Assembly (NCBI RefSeq): GCF_015350905.1
Contig: NZ_JADKRZ010000009.1
Span: 16,648-80,647 of the forward strand
Reading direction: 5' to 3'
Length of the DNA: 64,000 nt
Source: Curtobacterium sp. VKM Ac-2865
GTDB taxonomy: Bacteria; Actinomycetota; Actinomycetes; Actinomycetales; Microbacteriaceae
Shown here: piece by piece, positions 24,522 through 32,952 of the stretch
Numbering within the stretch: the first letter of the stretch is position 1
Layout: every line of letters begins with the position of its first letter
The notes under the pieces: model-generated
Told to the model about the DNA's origin: nothing
The model's input: only the letters and a program-made list of their open reading frames with translations
The model's database searches: none
Position numbers and translations under genes: made by a program

Positions 24522-25397
24522 CTAGGCGGTCGCGGTCGACCGGTCGAGCCGGTCGATGTCCTCCGGGCGCAGGCGGATGGTGACCGCGGTCACGGAGTCG
24601 AGGATCGACTGCGGGCGTGACGCACCGGGGATCGGGATGACCACGTCGCTCTTCGCGAGCTCCCACGCGAGGGCGATGACCTGCGGCGTGACCCCACGGT
24701 CCCGCGCCACGGTGGCGAAGTCCTGGTAGGTCGTGCCGAGGTCCGACGCGCCGGCGATGCCGCCGAGCGGGCTCCACGGCAGGAACGCGATGCTCATCTC
24801 GTCGCAGAGCTCGAGTTCGGCCTCGCTCGACCGGAACGCCGGCGAGTACTGGTTCTGCACGGACACCAGTCGCCCGTCCAGGACCTCGTTCGCCTGCCGG
24901 ATCTGGTCGACGTCCGCGTTCGAGATGCCCGCCATCCGGATGACGCCCTCGTCGAGGAGCTCCGCGAGCGCCCCGATCGAGTCCGCGTACGGCACGGCCG
25001 GGTCCGGGCGGTGGAACTGGTACAGGTCGATCGTCTCGACGCCGAGGCGCTTCGCTGACGCCTTCGCCGCCTCCTTCAGGTAGGCGGGGTCGCCGTTCTG
25101 CGTCCAGTTGCCGGCCTCGGGGCGGAGGTGCCCGCCCTTCGTGGCGATGAGCACGCTGTCGGCGTCGCCGTGGAACTCGCGGACCGCGCGGCCGATGAGC
25201 TCCTCGTTGTGGCCGACCTCGTCGTGGCCGCCCAGGTGGTAGGCGTCCGCGGTGTCGATGAGGGTCACGCCCGCTTCGAGCGCGGCGTGGATGGTGGCGA
25301 TGGAACGCCGTTCGTCGGGTCGTCCCTCGATGGACATCGGCATGCCGCCGAGTCCGATCGCGCTGACGTCGGTGTCACCGATGGTTCGCTGCTTCAT
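24522..25397 (-). CDS. aldo/keto reductase
   Basis: A 291-residue (beta/alpha)8 NADP-dependent reductase. The N-terminal GLGGMPMS cofactor strand is followed by TLIDTADAYHLGGH (catalytic Asp-Tyr), LIATKGG (catalytic Lys), DLYQFHRPDP (catalytic His of the family) and PIPGASRP at the cofactor end. The NxQNQYSP segment is typical of the AKR oxidoreductase group close to AKR_YtbE/Tas-like enzymes. Carbonyl substrate is unknown. ATG 25397 is the first good start, with no strong Shine-Dalgarno sequence. Confidence 0.93.
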   Translation of the reverse strand: MKQRTIGDTDVSAIGLGGMPMSIEGRPDERRSIATIHAALEAGVTLIDTADAYHLGGHDEVGHNEELIGRAVREFHGDADSVLIATKGGHLRPEAGNWTQNGDPAYLKEAAKASAKRLGVETIDLYQFHRPDPAVPYADSIGALAELLDEGVIRMAGISNADVDQIRQANEVLDGRLVSVQNQYSPAFRSSEAELELCDEMSIAFLPWSPLGGIAGASDLGTTYQDFATVARDRGVTPQVIALAWELAKSDVVIPIPGASRPQSILDSVTAVTIRLRPEDIDRLDRSTATA

Positions 25398-25460
25398 GGG
25401 CCCAGCATGCGCTGTGCCGGCTGGCGGGGCTCAGGAACGGGGCGCGGTCGCGACCACCCA

Positions 25461-25506
25461 CCGGCCTGGAGGCTCGTGGCGGCGCCGCACCGAGCCTCCC
25501 GTCCGG
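25461..25506. repeat. palindrome of the GGAGGCTCG family
   Basis: CCGGCCTGGAGGCTCG is partly complementary to CGAGCCTCCCGTCCGG around GTGGCGGCGCCGCAC. It lies between the aldo/keto reductase start and the next gene end, both on the minus strand. Core shared with elements at 13719 and 46269. Confidence 0.7.
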
Positions 25507-25627
25507 TGCGTGGCCGGGTCCAGGGCATGCGTCCGCATCAGACGACGTGGTACGTGTCGTTCGACGCCCGTCGTGTCGGATCCTGTCGACGGATGTGCTG
25601 CGTGCGCATCAAGCGACAGCGCAGCGA

Positions 25628-26077
25628 TCAGGCGACGCTGCTGCTCGACCCCGTCGCCGCGCCGCCGTCCGAGGCGTCCACGAACACGACCCCGCCGACC
25701 GTGATGCACACGATCGCGAGCACGAAGCCGACCGCCGCGATCCACCACGACGTGCGCCGCCGGACCCACGCGCCGATCGCCAGCACGACCGTCGCGACGC
25801 CGATCACGAACGCGCCACCGACCGCGATCGCCGCGCCGCCGAACCAGCCGCCGGGGGTGCACCCGGCAGCCGCGTCGCACGAGGCGGTGGCCGAGGCGAT
25901 CGCGACGACCGCGACGATCGCCGTGACGACCGTCAGCACCGCCCCGAACACCAGGAGCAGCACGGTGGAGATCCGGTCGGCGAGCTTGCCCGGCGGGAAG
26001 AGCGTCGAGCCTCCACGAGCCCAGGCGGCGGCTGCGCCGTCGGGACGGTGGGCGGGGTCGGGTGCTGACCAGGTCAT
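25628..26077 (-). CDS. hypothetical three-helix membrane protein
   Basis: A 149-residue membrane protein. The N-terminal 30 residues are hydrophilic and Pro/Ala rich. Helices follow at about residues 38-62, 78-103 and 111-130, and two cysteines in the first loop (ASCDAAAGC) could be disulfide-bonded outside. The last residues are a Ser/Gly tail. No family recognised. ATG 26077 follows the upstream citrate lyase-like gene by 7 bases, so the two are co-transcribed. Confidence 0.7.
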   Translation of the reverse strand: MTWSAPDPAHRPDGAAAAWARGGSTLFPPGKLADRISTVLLLVFGAVLTVVTAIVAVVAIASATASCDAAAGCTPGGWFGGAAIAVGGAFVIGVATVVLAIGAWVRRRTSWWIAAVGFVLAIVCITVGGVVFVDASDGGAATGSSSSVA

Positions 26078-26084
26078 CGTGTCC

Positions 26085-26957
26085 TCAGCGTGCTTCGACG
26101 CCGAAGGCCTCGGCGAGTCGTTGGATCTTCTGGGCGCGCCCGAGTCGGGGCAGGTCCGAGCCGTCGCGGATGACGCGCCCGCGGGCCTCGAAGTCGTCGA
26201 GGAAGTCCTGCGCCCAGGCCACGTCGGTCGGGGTGGGGGAGATGACCTCGTTGATGACCGGCAGCTGCTCGGTGTCCAGGCAGAGCTTGCCGGTCAGGCC
26301 GAGCGAGACCGCCACCTGCGACTGCTCGCGGAGGATCGGGTGCGACGAGCCGACCGTCGGGCCGTCGATCGGGCCGGGCAGGTCGCCCACGCGGGACGCC
26401 ACCACGAGCCGGGACCGCGGGTACGCCATCGCCAGCGTGTCGGACGAGGTGCCGGTGTCGCGGCGGTAGTCACCGCTGCCGAACGCCAGGCGGAACGCGC
26501 CCTGGGCCCGGGCGATCGACACGGACTCCTCGATGCCCAGGGCGGACTCGACGAGGGCGATCACGGGGGTGTGCCCGCCGAGCCGGTGCCACGTGTCGGT
26601 GACCTGCGCCGGGCTCTCGGTCTTCGCGAGCATCACGCCCTGCAGCCCTGGCAGGCCGCGGAGCTCCTCGACGTCGTCCTCCCAGAAGTCGGTCGTGACG
26701 TCGTTGATCCGCACCCAGGCGTCGCCGCCACCGGTGAGCCACTCGGCCACGGTGGACCGGGCCGCGGGCTTCGCGGCCGGGTCGACGGCGTCCTCGATGT
26801 CGAGGATCACCTGGTCGGCGCGGGACCGGACCGAGCCGTCGAAGCGCTCGGACGCGGTGCCGGACACCAGCAGCCACGAGCGCGAGATCTCGGCGGGGAC
26901 CGATCGACGCCGGGACGGAGCGGTGGTGGGCGGGGCGGGTCGGTCGTCGATGGCCAT
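26085..26957 (-). CDS. HpcH/HpaI aldolase/citrate lyase family protein (CitE-like CoA-ester lyase)
   Basis: A 290-residue TIM-barrel enzyme of the CitE/MclA group: VILDIEDAVDPAAKPAAR is the metal-binding and substrate region, then RINDVTTDFWEDDV, and ALVESALGIEE with the catalytic acid, followed by FGSGDYRRD. Members cleave or form malyl-, citramalyl- or citryl-CoA; some hydrolyse CoA esters. There is no CoA transferase or acyltransferase neighbour to choose between them. Next gene is a small membrane protein on the same strand; the upstream side faces the helicase-like gene divergently. Confidence 0.9.
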   Translation of the reverse strand: MAIDDRPAPPTTAPSRRRSVPAEISRSWLLVSGTASERFDGSVRSRADQVILDIEDAVDPAAKPAARSTVAEWLTGGGDAWVRINDVTTDFWEDDVEELRGLPGLQGVMLAKTESPAQVTDTWHRLGGHTPVIALVESALGIEESVSIARAQGAFRLAFGSGDYRRDTGTSSDTLAMAYPRSRLVVASRVGDLPGPIDGPTVGSSHPILREQSQVAVSLGLTGKLCLDTEQLPVINEVISPTPTDVAWAQDFLDDFEARGRVIRDGSDLPRLGRAQKIQRLAEAFGVEAR

Positions 26958-27058
26958 GCCACGTTGGTACCACAGACCGCACCGCCGCAACCTGTCCAGG
27001 ACCTCGCCGATCTTGCCGAAACCACGGTTCATTGCCGGAGTGGTGCCGCGCTTCCGCT

Positions 27059-27064
27059 TACAGT
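27059..27064 (+). promoter_or_regulatory. -10 element TACAGT upstream of helicase-like gene
   Basis: TACAGT is followed 7 nt later by an in-frame GTG at 27072, as in other apparent leaderless genes here. If used, translation would start 13 codons before the annotated start at 27111. A second in-frame GTG at 27090 is also possible. Confidence 0.4.
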
Positions 27065-27110
27065 GGGCGTTGTGTGGCGTGCGGACAGGGTGACCGACGG
27101 CGAGGACGAC

Positions 27111-30100
27111 GTGAACGACGTCCCCGTCACGGGTTCCGACGCGCCCGGGGGCCAGGCGCACGACGACCACCGCGACGATCAGGACGACACGACGAGCACT
27201 CCGGACGCCACCACCGGCGCAGACACCGAGCACGACGGCGACGACCTGGGCCGGTCCCTCCAGCCCGAACTCCAGGTGACGAGCCCGCACGCGATCTCCC
27301 TCGGCGACCCCCGGCTCACGGCGACGAACGCCGCCGAGCCCGTCTGGGACGCCTGGCGTGAGCAGCTCGCGGGTGTCGGCGGCGCCAGCCCCCTCGTGCA
27401 CTTCGCGGACCACCCCCGCGCCCGCATCGAGCTCTCGACGACCCACCCGGGTGGCCTCGCGCAGTTCATCACCGGCAAGACCACCCTGCTCTCGAGCCTG
27501 ATCCGCGACGAGGTCGCCCTCCGCGCAGCCCGCATCGCCGCCGGGCACGTCGAGGCCAAGGGCACCGAGCTCGCCACCGTCCGCGGCATCGACGCCGTGA
27601 ACCTCGGCATCGGCATGGCCGACTGGAAGCACGGCGACGAGCAGTTCCGCGGCCCGGTGCTCCTCCGCCCGCTGGCGATCCGCCGGCACGGCCGTGACTT
27701 CGAGGTCCGCCTGCTCGGCGAACCCGTGCTGAACCCGGCGCTCGCCGACGCCCTGCGCGAGCAGTTCGGCGTCACGCTCGACGCCCAGTCCTTCGTCGCG
27801 CTCGCGCAGCAGGACGGCTCCTTCACGCCGAACCCCGTGATCGACCGCCTGCGCGGGCTCACGGCGCACATCCCCGGCTTCTCCGTCCACGCCCGACTCG
27901 TCGTGTCGACGTTCGCCGAGGTCGCGGTCGGCCTGGTCGAGGACACGAAGGACCTCTCCCACCCGGTGCTCGACGCCCTCGCAGGCAACCCGAGCGCCAA
28001 GTGGCAGGTCGAGCAGTCGTACCACCCGGTCGAGCAGACCCCGTCGGACGAGCGCAGCCCGGACACGGACACGCTCCTCCTCGACGCCGACGACGAGCAG
28101 GAGAACGTGATCGCGCAGATCACGGCCGGCAACTCGATCGTCGTGAAGACCCTGCCCGGCACCGGCGGCACCCAGACCATCGTGAACGCGCTCGGTGGCC
28201 TCGTCGCCGCGAACAAGCGCGTCCTCGTGGTCAGCCCGCGCCGTGCGACCCTGCGTGGGATCGCCGCGCGCTTCGGCGAGGTCCAGCTGCCCGGCGTCGC
28301 GGTCACCCCCGCGACCCTGCGCCGTGACGTCGTCCGGGCGATCGCCCGCAACGAGAAGGCGACCCGGCCGAACCTCCGCGAAGTCGACGACGCCCTCGTC
28401 CGGCTCCGCAAGGTCCTCACCGACTACCGCGGCGCGCTGAGCCGCACCGACGCCGACTTCGGCGTCAGTGTGCTCGACTGCCTCGTCGAGCTCTCCCGGC
28501 TCTCGCTCCTGCCCGTGCCGCCGTCGACGACCGCCCGGCTGTCGAAGCAGTCCGTCAGCGCCATGGTCACCGGCCGGTCCCGCGTCGCCGAGACCATGGT
28601 CAGCGCCGCGAACCTCGGCGAGTTCCGCTACGGCCCCGACGACTCGCCCTGGTACGGCGCGAAGTTCTCCTCGAGCGACGGCGCCCAGCGTGCGCACCGG
28701 ATCGCCAAGGAGCTGCACGGCGGCGCGCTGCCGACACTGCTGCAGCGCGCGCACGAGCTCATCGCGACGACGCGGATGCGCCAGTTCACGACGATCAACG
28801 AGCTCGGCATCTACCTCCGCCTGCTCACCGAGATCCGCGACACGCTCGACCGCTTCCTGCCCGTCGTGTTCGACCGCTCCGTGTCCGAGCTCGTCGCCGC
28901 CACTGCCCCGCGCGGCGAGGGCGCCCCGATGTCGAGCACCAACCGTCGTCGCCTCAAGAAGCTCGCGCGCGAGTACGTCCGACCGGGCGTGCACGTGTCC
29001 GACCTGCACGAGGCCCTGACCCGCGTGCAGCAGCAGCGCGTCCTCTGGCAGCGCTACGTCGCCGCCGGGGTGGCCCCCGAGGTCCCCACGGGCATCGCCG
29101 ACGTGCAGGTGCTCTACTCGAACGTCACCGAGGACCTGGCGCGCCTGGACGAGCCGCTCGGCCGCAGCAGCCGCGACGAGCAGCTCGCGAACGTGCCCGT
29201 CGACCAGCTCCTGCCCTACATCGGGTCGCTCGCCGAGGAGTCCGACGTCCTGCACAACCTGCAGGAGCGCACCGAGCTCATGCAGACCCTGCGCGACCTG
29301 CAGCTCGAGCCCCTCATCACCGACCTCGCGAACCGCCACGTGCCGGACACCCAGGTGCCCGCGGAGCTCGAGCTCGCGTGGTGGCAGTCCGCGCTCGAGA
29401 CCATGCTCGAGTCCGACCGGGCCCTGCTCGGCGCGAACACCGACATGCTCGACCGGGTCGAGGCCGACTTCCGCCTCGTCGACGACGCCCACGCAGCCGG
29501 GGTCTCGCAGGGCCTCGCGTGGCAGCTCGCCGAGAACTGGAAGGTCGGCCTCGTCGACTGGCCAGAAGAGGCAGCAGCGCTGAAGTCCCAGCTCAAGGAC
29601 GGCGCGATCACCTCGCGGCTCCTGCAGGACTCCGCCCCGCACCTGTCCCGGTCGATCGCCCCGGTGTGGCTCGCGTCCCCGTACGAGGTCCCGCAGATCG
29701 CCGACACGATGCCGTTCGACACGGTCATCCTGGTCGACGCCGGCGCCGTGACCATCGCCGAGACGGTCGACGCCGTCCGCCGCGCACGCCAGACCGTCGT
29801 CTTCGGCGACCCGGTCACCCAGACGCCGTCACCGTTCCGGATCGCCGTGGACCCCGCGCACCGCGCACTCCAGGTGGACGAGGCGACGCTCGACGCCCTG
29901 CACGCCGACTCCGCACTCGCGAAGCTCTCGACGCTGCTGCCCACCCTCTCGCTCACGCGGTCGTACCGCGCCGGCGGCGAGGACCTGGCCGAGCTCGTGA
30001 ACCGTCGCTTCTACGGCGGCCGGATCGAGTCGCTGCCGTGGGCCGGCTCGTTCCTCGGGCACGGGTCCATCGCGCTCGACTACGTCAGCGACGGCAAGGC

Positions 30101-30956
30101 CGTGCCGGACCCCGAGTCCGGTGCCGTGGAGAGCGTCGACGCCGAGGTGGACCGCGTCGTCCGGCTCGTCATCGACCACGCGCGCACCCGGCCGACCGAG
30201 TCGCTCATGGTCATCACCGCGTCGGCGAAGCACGCCGTGCGCGTCGAGCAGGCCGTGCTCACCGCGGCGCAGGGACACAAGGACCTGACCGAGTTCGTCA
30301 TCGGCGACCGCGCCGAGCCGTTCATCGTCGCCACGCTCGAGCAGTCCGTGGCCCAGAGCCGCGACCGCGTCGTGTTCTCCATCGGCTACGGCCGCACGCC
30401 GCACGGCCGGGTCCTGCGCGACTTCGGTCCGCTCGGCAAGCCGGGTGGCGTGCGCCTGCTCGCGGTCGCCATGACCCGCGCCCGCCGCTCGATGGTCATC
30501 GTCACGTGCTTCCAGCCGTCCGACATCGAGGCCGAGCGCATGGGCCACGGCACCGTCGCCCTCGCCGAGATCCTGGCCGAGGTCCGCGCCCGCACCACCG
30601 CCGAGTACGTGCCGGACGACTCCGACCCGCTGCTCGTCGACCTGGCACGCCGACTCGAGATGCGCGGCATCCCCGTCGCCCTCGGACACCGCGGCAAGCT
30701 CGGCCTGGTCGCCGCGCACGGCGGGGTCTGCGTCACGATCGAGACCGACGCGTCGCTGGTCAAGGGGTCGCTGCGCGAGTCGCTGCGGCTCCGGCCCGAG
30801 GTGCTCCGTCGACTCGGCTGGCACTACGTGCGGGTGCACGCGTTCCAGCTGTTCTCCGACCCGGACCGCGTGGCGAACACCGTCGCGGCCGTGCTCGGGG
30901 TCGACCGCGGCGCGACGCAGGAGATCTCCATCCCACCCATTCCTGCACGCCGATGA
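27111..30956 (+). CDS. large helicase/nuclease-like protein with degenerate active sites (SF1-like core plus REase_MTES_1575-like domain)
   Basis: A 1281-residue protein beginning with an acidic, disordered 60 residues. A UPF/DUF4011-like N-terminal region precedes the SF1 core: TLPGTGGTQT about residue 347-356 occupies Walker A but has Gly353 where the Lys belongs. VILVDAGAV about residues 873-881 occupies the DEAD-like box but has Ala877 for Glu. By contrast, GDPVTQTPSPF, SYRAGGEDLAELVNRRFYGG, and VAMTRARRS (motif VI) are well kept. The C-terminal 90 residues resemble the MTES_1575 endonuclease domain (LARRLEMRGIPV...LRRLGWHYVRVHAF), but the Asp of the IDLAV segment is Gly1198 (GKLGLVAA). 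It may bind DNA without cutting or unwinding it. GTG 27111 is chosen for GAGGA just upstream. Confidence 0.85.
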   Translation: MNDVPVTGSDAPGGQAHDDHRDDQDDTTSTPDATTGADTEHDGDDLGRSLQPELQVTSPHAISLGDPRLTATNAAEPVWDAWREQLAGVGGASPLVHFADHPRARIELSTTHPGGLAQFITGKTTLLSSLIRDEVALRAARIAAGHVEAKGTELATVRGIDAVNLGIGMADWKHGDEQFRGPVLLRPLAIRRHGRDFEVRLLGEPVLNPALADALREQFGVTLDAQSFVALAQQDGSFTPNPVIDRLRGLTAHIPGFSVHARLVVSTFAEVAVGLVEDTKDLSHPVLDALAGNPSAKWQVEQSYHPVEQTPSDERSPDTDTLLLDADDEQENVIAQITAGNSIVVKTLPGTGGTQTIVNALGGLVAANKRVLVVSPRRATLRGIAARFGEVQLPGVAVTPATLRRDVVRAIARNEKATRPNLREVDDALVRLRKVLTDYRGALSRTDADFGVSVLDCLVELSRLSLLPVPPSTTARLSKQSVSAMVTGRSRVAETMVSAANLGEFRYGPDDSPWYGAKFSSSDGAQRAHRIAKELHGGALPTLLQRAHELIATTRMRQFTTINELGIYLRLLTEIRDTLDRFLPVVFDRSVSELVAATAPRGEGAPMSSTNRRRLKKLAREYVRPGVHVSDLHEALTRVQQQRVLWQRYVAAGVAPEVPTGIADVQVLYSNVTEDLARLDEPLGRSSRDEQLANVPVDQLLPYIGSLAEESDVLHNLQERTELMQTLRDLQLEPLITDLANRHVPDTQVPAELELAWWQSALETMLESDRALLGANTDMLDRVEADFRLVDDAHAAGVSQGLAWQLAENWKVGLVDWPEEAAALKSQLKDGAITSRLLQDSAPHLSRSIAPVWLASPYEVPQIADTMPFDTVILVDAGAVTIAETVDAVRRARQTVVFGDPVTQTPSPFRIAVDPAHRALQVDEATLDALHADSALAKLSTLLPTLSLTRSYRAGGEDLAELVNRRFYGGRIESLPWAGSFLGHGSIALDYVSDGKAVPDPESGAVESVDAEVDRVVRLVIDHARTRPTESLMVITASAKHAVRVEQAVLTAAQGHKDLTEFVIGDRAEPFIVATLEQSVAQSRDRVVFSIGYGRTPHGRVLRDFGPLGKPGGVRLLAVAMTRARRSMVIVTCFQPSDIEAERMGHGTVALAEILAEVRARTTAEYVPDDSDPLLVDLARRLEMRGIPVALGHRGKLGLVAAHGGVCVTIETDASLVKGSLRESLRLRPEVLRRLGWHYVRVHAFQLFSDPDRVANTVAAVLGVDRGATQEISIPPIPARR

Positions 30957-31228
30957 GCAGGCGGGCCTCCCGGCCCACCGGTCCGGTCACGCCGGACACG
31001 GACCACCTGGTCGGATCGTGGACGCGAGCTGACGACGCGACGTCGGTCGAGCCTCCAGCCCGTCCTGTGGTCACCAGTGACCGGACGGGAGGCTCGGCTC
31101 GGCCGAGCAGACGCGTCACCACCCAGCCGGTGCCGGGTTCCGACCCGGCTCCCGCGCCGGAGCCGGAGCGGCATGCCTCCGGCGAGAACGACGCCCGACT
31201 GCTCGGGGACCGGCCTCCCCACTGGTGA
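30953..31228 (+). CDS. possible small coupled ORF, 91 aa
   Basis: The ATG overlaps the stop of the helicase-like gene (ATGA). The first 35 codons have strong G/C third positions (SRRASRPTGPV; also carrying the RASRP peptide of the dispersed element). The middle contains the GAGCCTCC repeat at 31049-31095, and the rest is Pro/Arg/Asp rich. It could be a real, coupled partner gene with an inserted repeat or merely an open frame in GC-rich sequence. No homology recognised. Confidence 0.3.
   Translation: MSRRASRPTGPVTPDTDHLVGSWTRADDATSVEPPARPVVTSDRTGGSARPSRRVTTQPVPGSDPAPAPEPERHASGENDARLLGDRPPHW
31049..31095. repeat. imperfect GAGCCTCC...GGAGGCTC inverted repeat
   Basis: GAGCCTCCAGCCCGTCC and GGACGGGAGGCTC face each other around TGTGGTCACCAGTGACC. 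A TGGTCACCAGTGACC inner palindrome lies in the loop. Same family as the palindromes at 5156, 13719 and 46269. Confidence 0.65.
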
Positions 31229-31232
31229 TGGG

Positions 31233-31238
31233 TACGCT
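31233..31238 (+). promoter_or_regulatory. -10 element TACGCT upstream of phosphatidyltransferase gene
   Basis: TACGCT lies 31 bases before the ATG at 31270, giving a short leader with weak GAAAG pairing. No strong -35 box is obvious. Confidence 0.4.
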
Positions 31239-31269
31239 GGAGATCTCAGAACCCGATCGAAAGCACCCG

Positions 31270-31857
31270 ATGACCGACGCCGCACAGCGGACACGCCCCG
31301 ACTGGCAGACCTGGCCGAACCTCATCACGCTCCTGCGGTTCCTGCTCATCCCCGTCTTCGTGACCCTGGTCGTGCAGGACCACCCCGGGTGGGCGCTCGT
31401 GTCCCTGGTGGTGCTCGGCGTCTCGGACTGGGCCGACGGCTTCATCGCGCGGAAGTTCGACCAGACGTCCAAGCTCGGCAAGGTGCTCGACCCCATCGCC
31501 GACCGGTTGGCGATCATCGCGATCGTGCTGTCGCTCGTGCTCGTCGGGCTGCTGCCGTGGATCGTCGTCGTGGTGATCGTCGTCGTCGACGCCGTGCTGG
31601 CACTGCTGTCGAGCGTGTGGTTCAACGGGGACCCCGACCTCGACGTGTCCTGGACGGGCAAGATCCGGTCGGCGCTGCTCTTCGTGGGGCTGCCGGTGCT
31701 GCTGTTCTCGTCGACCTCGTGGGCGTCGGAGCACCCCTGGATCCGCATCACCGCGCTCGTCTTCGTGTGGCTCGGCACCGCCGGGCACGTCGTCGCCGGC
31801 ACGCAGTACGTCATGGCGCTGGTCGCGAAGCGCCGCGAGCGCGCGATCGCCGCGTAG
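31270..31857 (+). CDS. CDP-alcohol phosphatidyltransferase family protein (PgsA-like)
   Basis: A 195-residue integral membrane enzyme. The CDP-OH-P signature is complete: DWADGFIARKFDQTSKLGKVLDPIADR (DG..AR......G...D...D) with the catalytic aspartates, followed by five or six helices. Members transfer a phosphatidyl group from CDP-diacylglycerol to glycerol-3-phosphate, myo-inositol, serine or related alcohols; PgsA or cardiolipin-synthase-like substrate choice is not shown by the sequence. The protein starts with a hydrophilic 15-residue stretch. Followed by a strong convergent hairpin. Confidence 0.93.
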   Translation: MTDAAQRTRPDWQTWPNLITLLRFLLIPVFVTLVVQDHPGWALVSLVVLGVSDWADGFIARKFDQTSKLGKVLDPIADRLAIIAIVLSLVLVGLLPWIVVVVIVVVDAVLALLSSVWFNGDPDLDVSWTGKIRSALLFVGLPVLLFSSTSWASEHPWIRITALVFVWLGTAGHVVAGTQYVMALVAKRRERAIAA

Positions 31858-31915
31858 GGCGCTGGCGCGCGTTCGTCCGGTGCCGGTCCGCCGGGGCCGT
31901 GGTTCGCGGCGTCGC

Positions 31916-31977
31916 CGCACAACGGAAACCGGCTCGCGCCACGGAACTCCTTGGCGCGAGCCGGTTTCGGTTGTGCG
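31916..31977. terminator. 26-bp terminator hairpin, related to the 217-bp repeat
   Basis: CGCACAACGGAAACCGGCTC continues to GCGCCA and pairs with TGGCGCGAGCCGGTTTCGG...TGCG (25 of 26 positions) around a 10-nt loop, between convergent genes. Its CACAACGGAA and GGCTCGCGCC parts match the 217-bp tandem unit at 22448. Confidence 0.85.
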
Positions 31978-32019
31978 ATGTCGATCGGCGCCAGGCGCCG
32001 ACAGCCGGAGCGCGCCGCG

Positions 32020-32520
32020 CTACAGCTTCGTCGTGCCGCCGATGCCGGGGCCCTGGGGCGCGGTGCTCGGGGCGACGTGGGCGCCCGAGCCGGTGTTCGT
32101 CGGCTCGCCGTTCTGCGTGCGGAGCAGGTCGCGGATCTCGAGCAGCACCTCGACGTCAGTCGGCGGGACGTCCTGCGGCGTCTGCTCGGTGTCGTTCTTC
32201 ACCCGTTCGAACGCGACCTTCTTGAGGTGGTTGACGGGCACGACGAGCGCGAAGTACACGACCGCGGCGACGATGACGAAGTTGATCACGGCGCCGATGA
32301 TCGCGCCGAAGAGGATCTTCGCGTCCCCGCCGGAGACGGTCGGGATCGTCCACACCAGCGCCGTGTCGAGGCTCGAGGCGTTGAACACCGCACCGATCAG
32401 GGGGTTGATCAGGGCGTTGACGATGGTGGTGACGATCGCGGTGAACGCGGCACCGATCACGACGGCGACGGCCAGGTCGATCACGTTTCCGCGGAGCAGG
32501 AACTCCTTGAAGCCCTTCAC
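32020..32520 (-). CDS. mscL: large-conductance mechanosensitive channel
   Basis: A 166-residue MscL, a stretch-activated channel that opens under hypo-osmotic shock. The protein opens MKGFKEFLLRGNVIDLAVAVVIGAAF, matching the amphipathic S1 and the TM1 pore helix. A periplasmic loop of about 35 residues precedes TM2 (GAIIGAVINFVIVAAVVYFAL), and the cytoplasmic helix LLEIRDLL is present. It is some 15-30 residues longer than typical, through a Gly/Pro/Thr tail. GTG start with AAGGAG. Confidence 0.95.
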   Translation of the reverse strand: MKGFKEFLLRGNVIDLAVAVVIGAAFTAIVTTIVNALINPLIGAVFNASSLDTALVWTIPTVSGGDAKILFGAIIGAVINFVIVAAVVYFALVVPVNHLKKVAFERVKNDTEQTPQDVPPTDVEVLLEIRDLLRTQNGEPTNTGSGAHVAPSTAPQGPGIGGTTKL

Positions 32521-32599
32521 GTGGGACTCCTTCCGGGTCGAGGACGGCCGCCGGTCGGCGACACCTCAACCTATCGGCGGAGACGGATCCGGGTCCGGG

Positions 32600-32950
32600 T
32601 CAGGACGCGGACGAACCAGACGACGACGACCCGGACGACGACGAGGACCCAGACGAGGACGACGACGAGGACCCGGACGACGACGCGGGCTTCGCGTCGG
32701 ACTTCGCAGCAGCGGGCTTGGCGTCGGACGACCCCGACGACCCCGACCCCGACGACCCCTCGCCCTTCGGCGCCGGCCGCGAGTCGGTCCGGTAGAAGCC
32801 GCCGCCGTTGAACGTCACACCGACGGGGGAGAACACCTTGCGGAGCACACCGCCGCACGTGGGGCACTCGGTGAGCGTGGCGTCGGAGAAGGACTGCTTG
32901 ATGTCGAACGCGGTGCCGCACTCGGTGCAGCGGTACGAGTAGGTGGGCAC
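32600..32950 (-). CDS. FmdB-type zinc-ribbon protein with serine-rich tail
   Basis: A 116-residue small regulatory-type protein. The zinc ribbon is C8-x2-C11 and C29-x2-C32 (YRCTECG; TECPTCGG). After residue 55 it becomes a low-complexity Ser/Gly/Ala/Lys tail, ending GSSSSGSSAS, encoded by reiterated tcc/gac-type triplets. FmdB family members occur next to 5-formyltetrahydrofolate cyclo-ligase and MscL genes in many actinobacteria, as here; the molecular role is unproven. GTG 32950 starts 2 bases past the cyclo-ligase stop. Confidence 0.9.
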   Translation of the reverse strand: MPTYSYRCTECGTAFDIKQSFSDATLTECPTCGGVLRKVFSPVGVTFNGGGFYRTDSRPAPKGEGSSGSGSSGSSDAKPAAAKSDAKPASSSGSSSSSSSGSSSSSGSSSSGSSAS

Positions 32951-32952
32951 GT

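Noticed and set aside
26085..29642. 1185-codon open frame on the minus strand over the helicase-like gene
   Set aside because: Only its last 290 codons correspond to the citrate lyase-like gene. The rest is the antisense of a well-supported gene, and long antisense frames arise by chance at this GC content.
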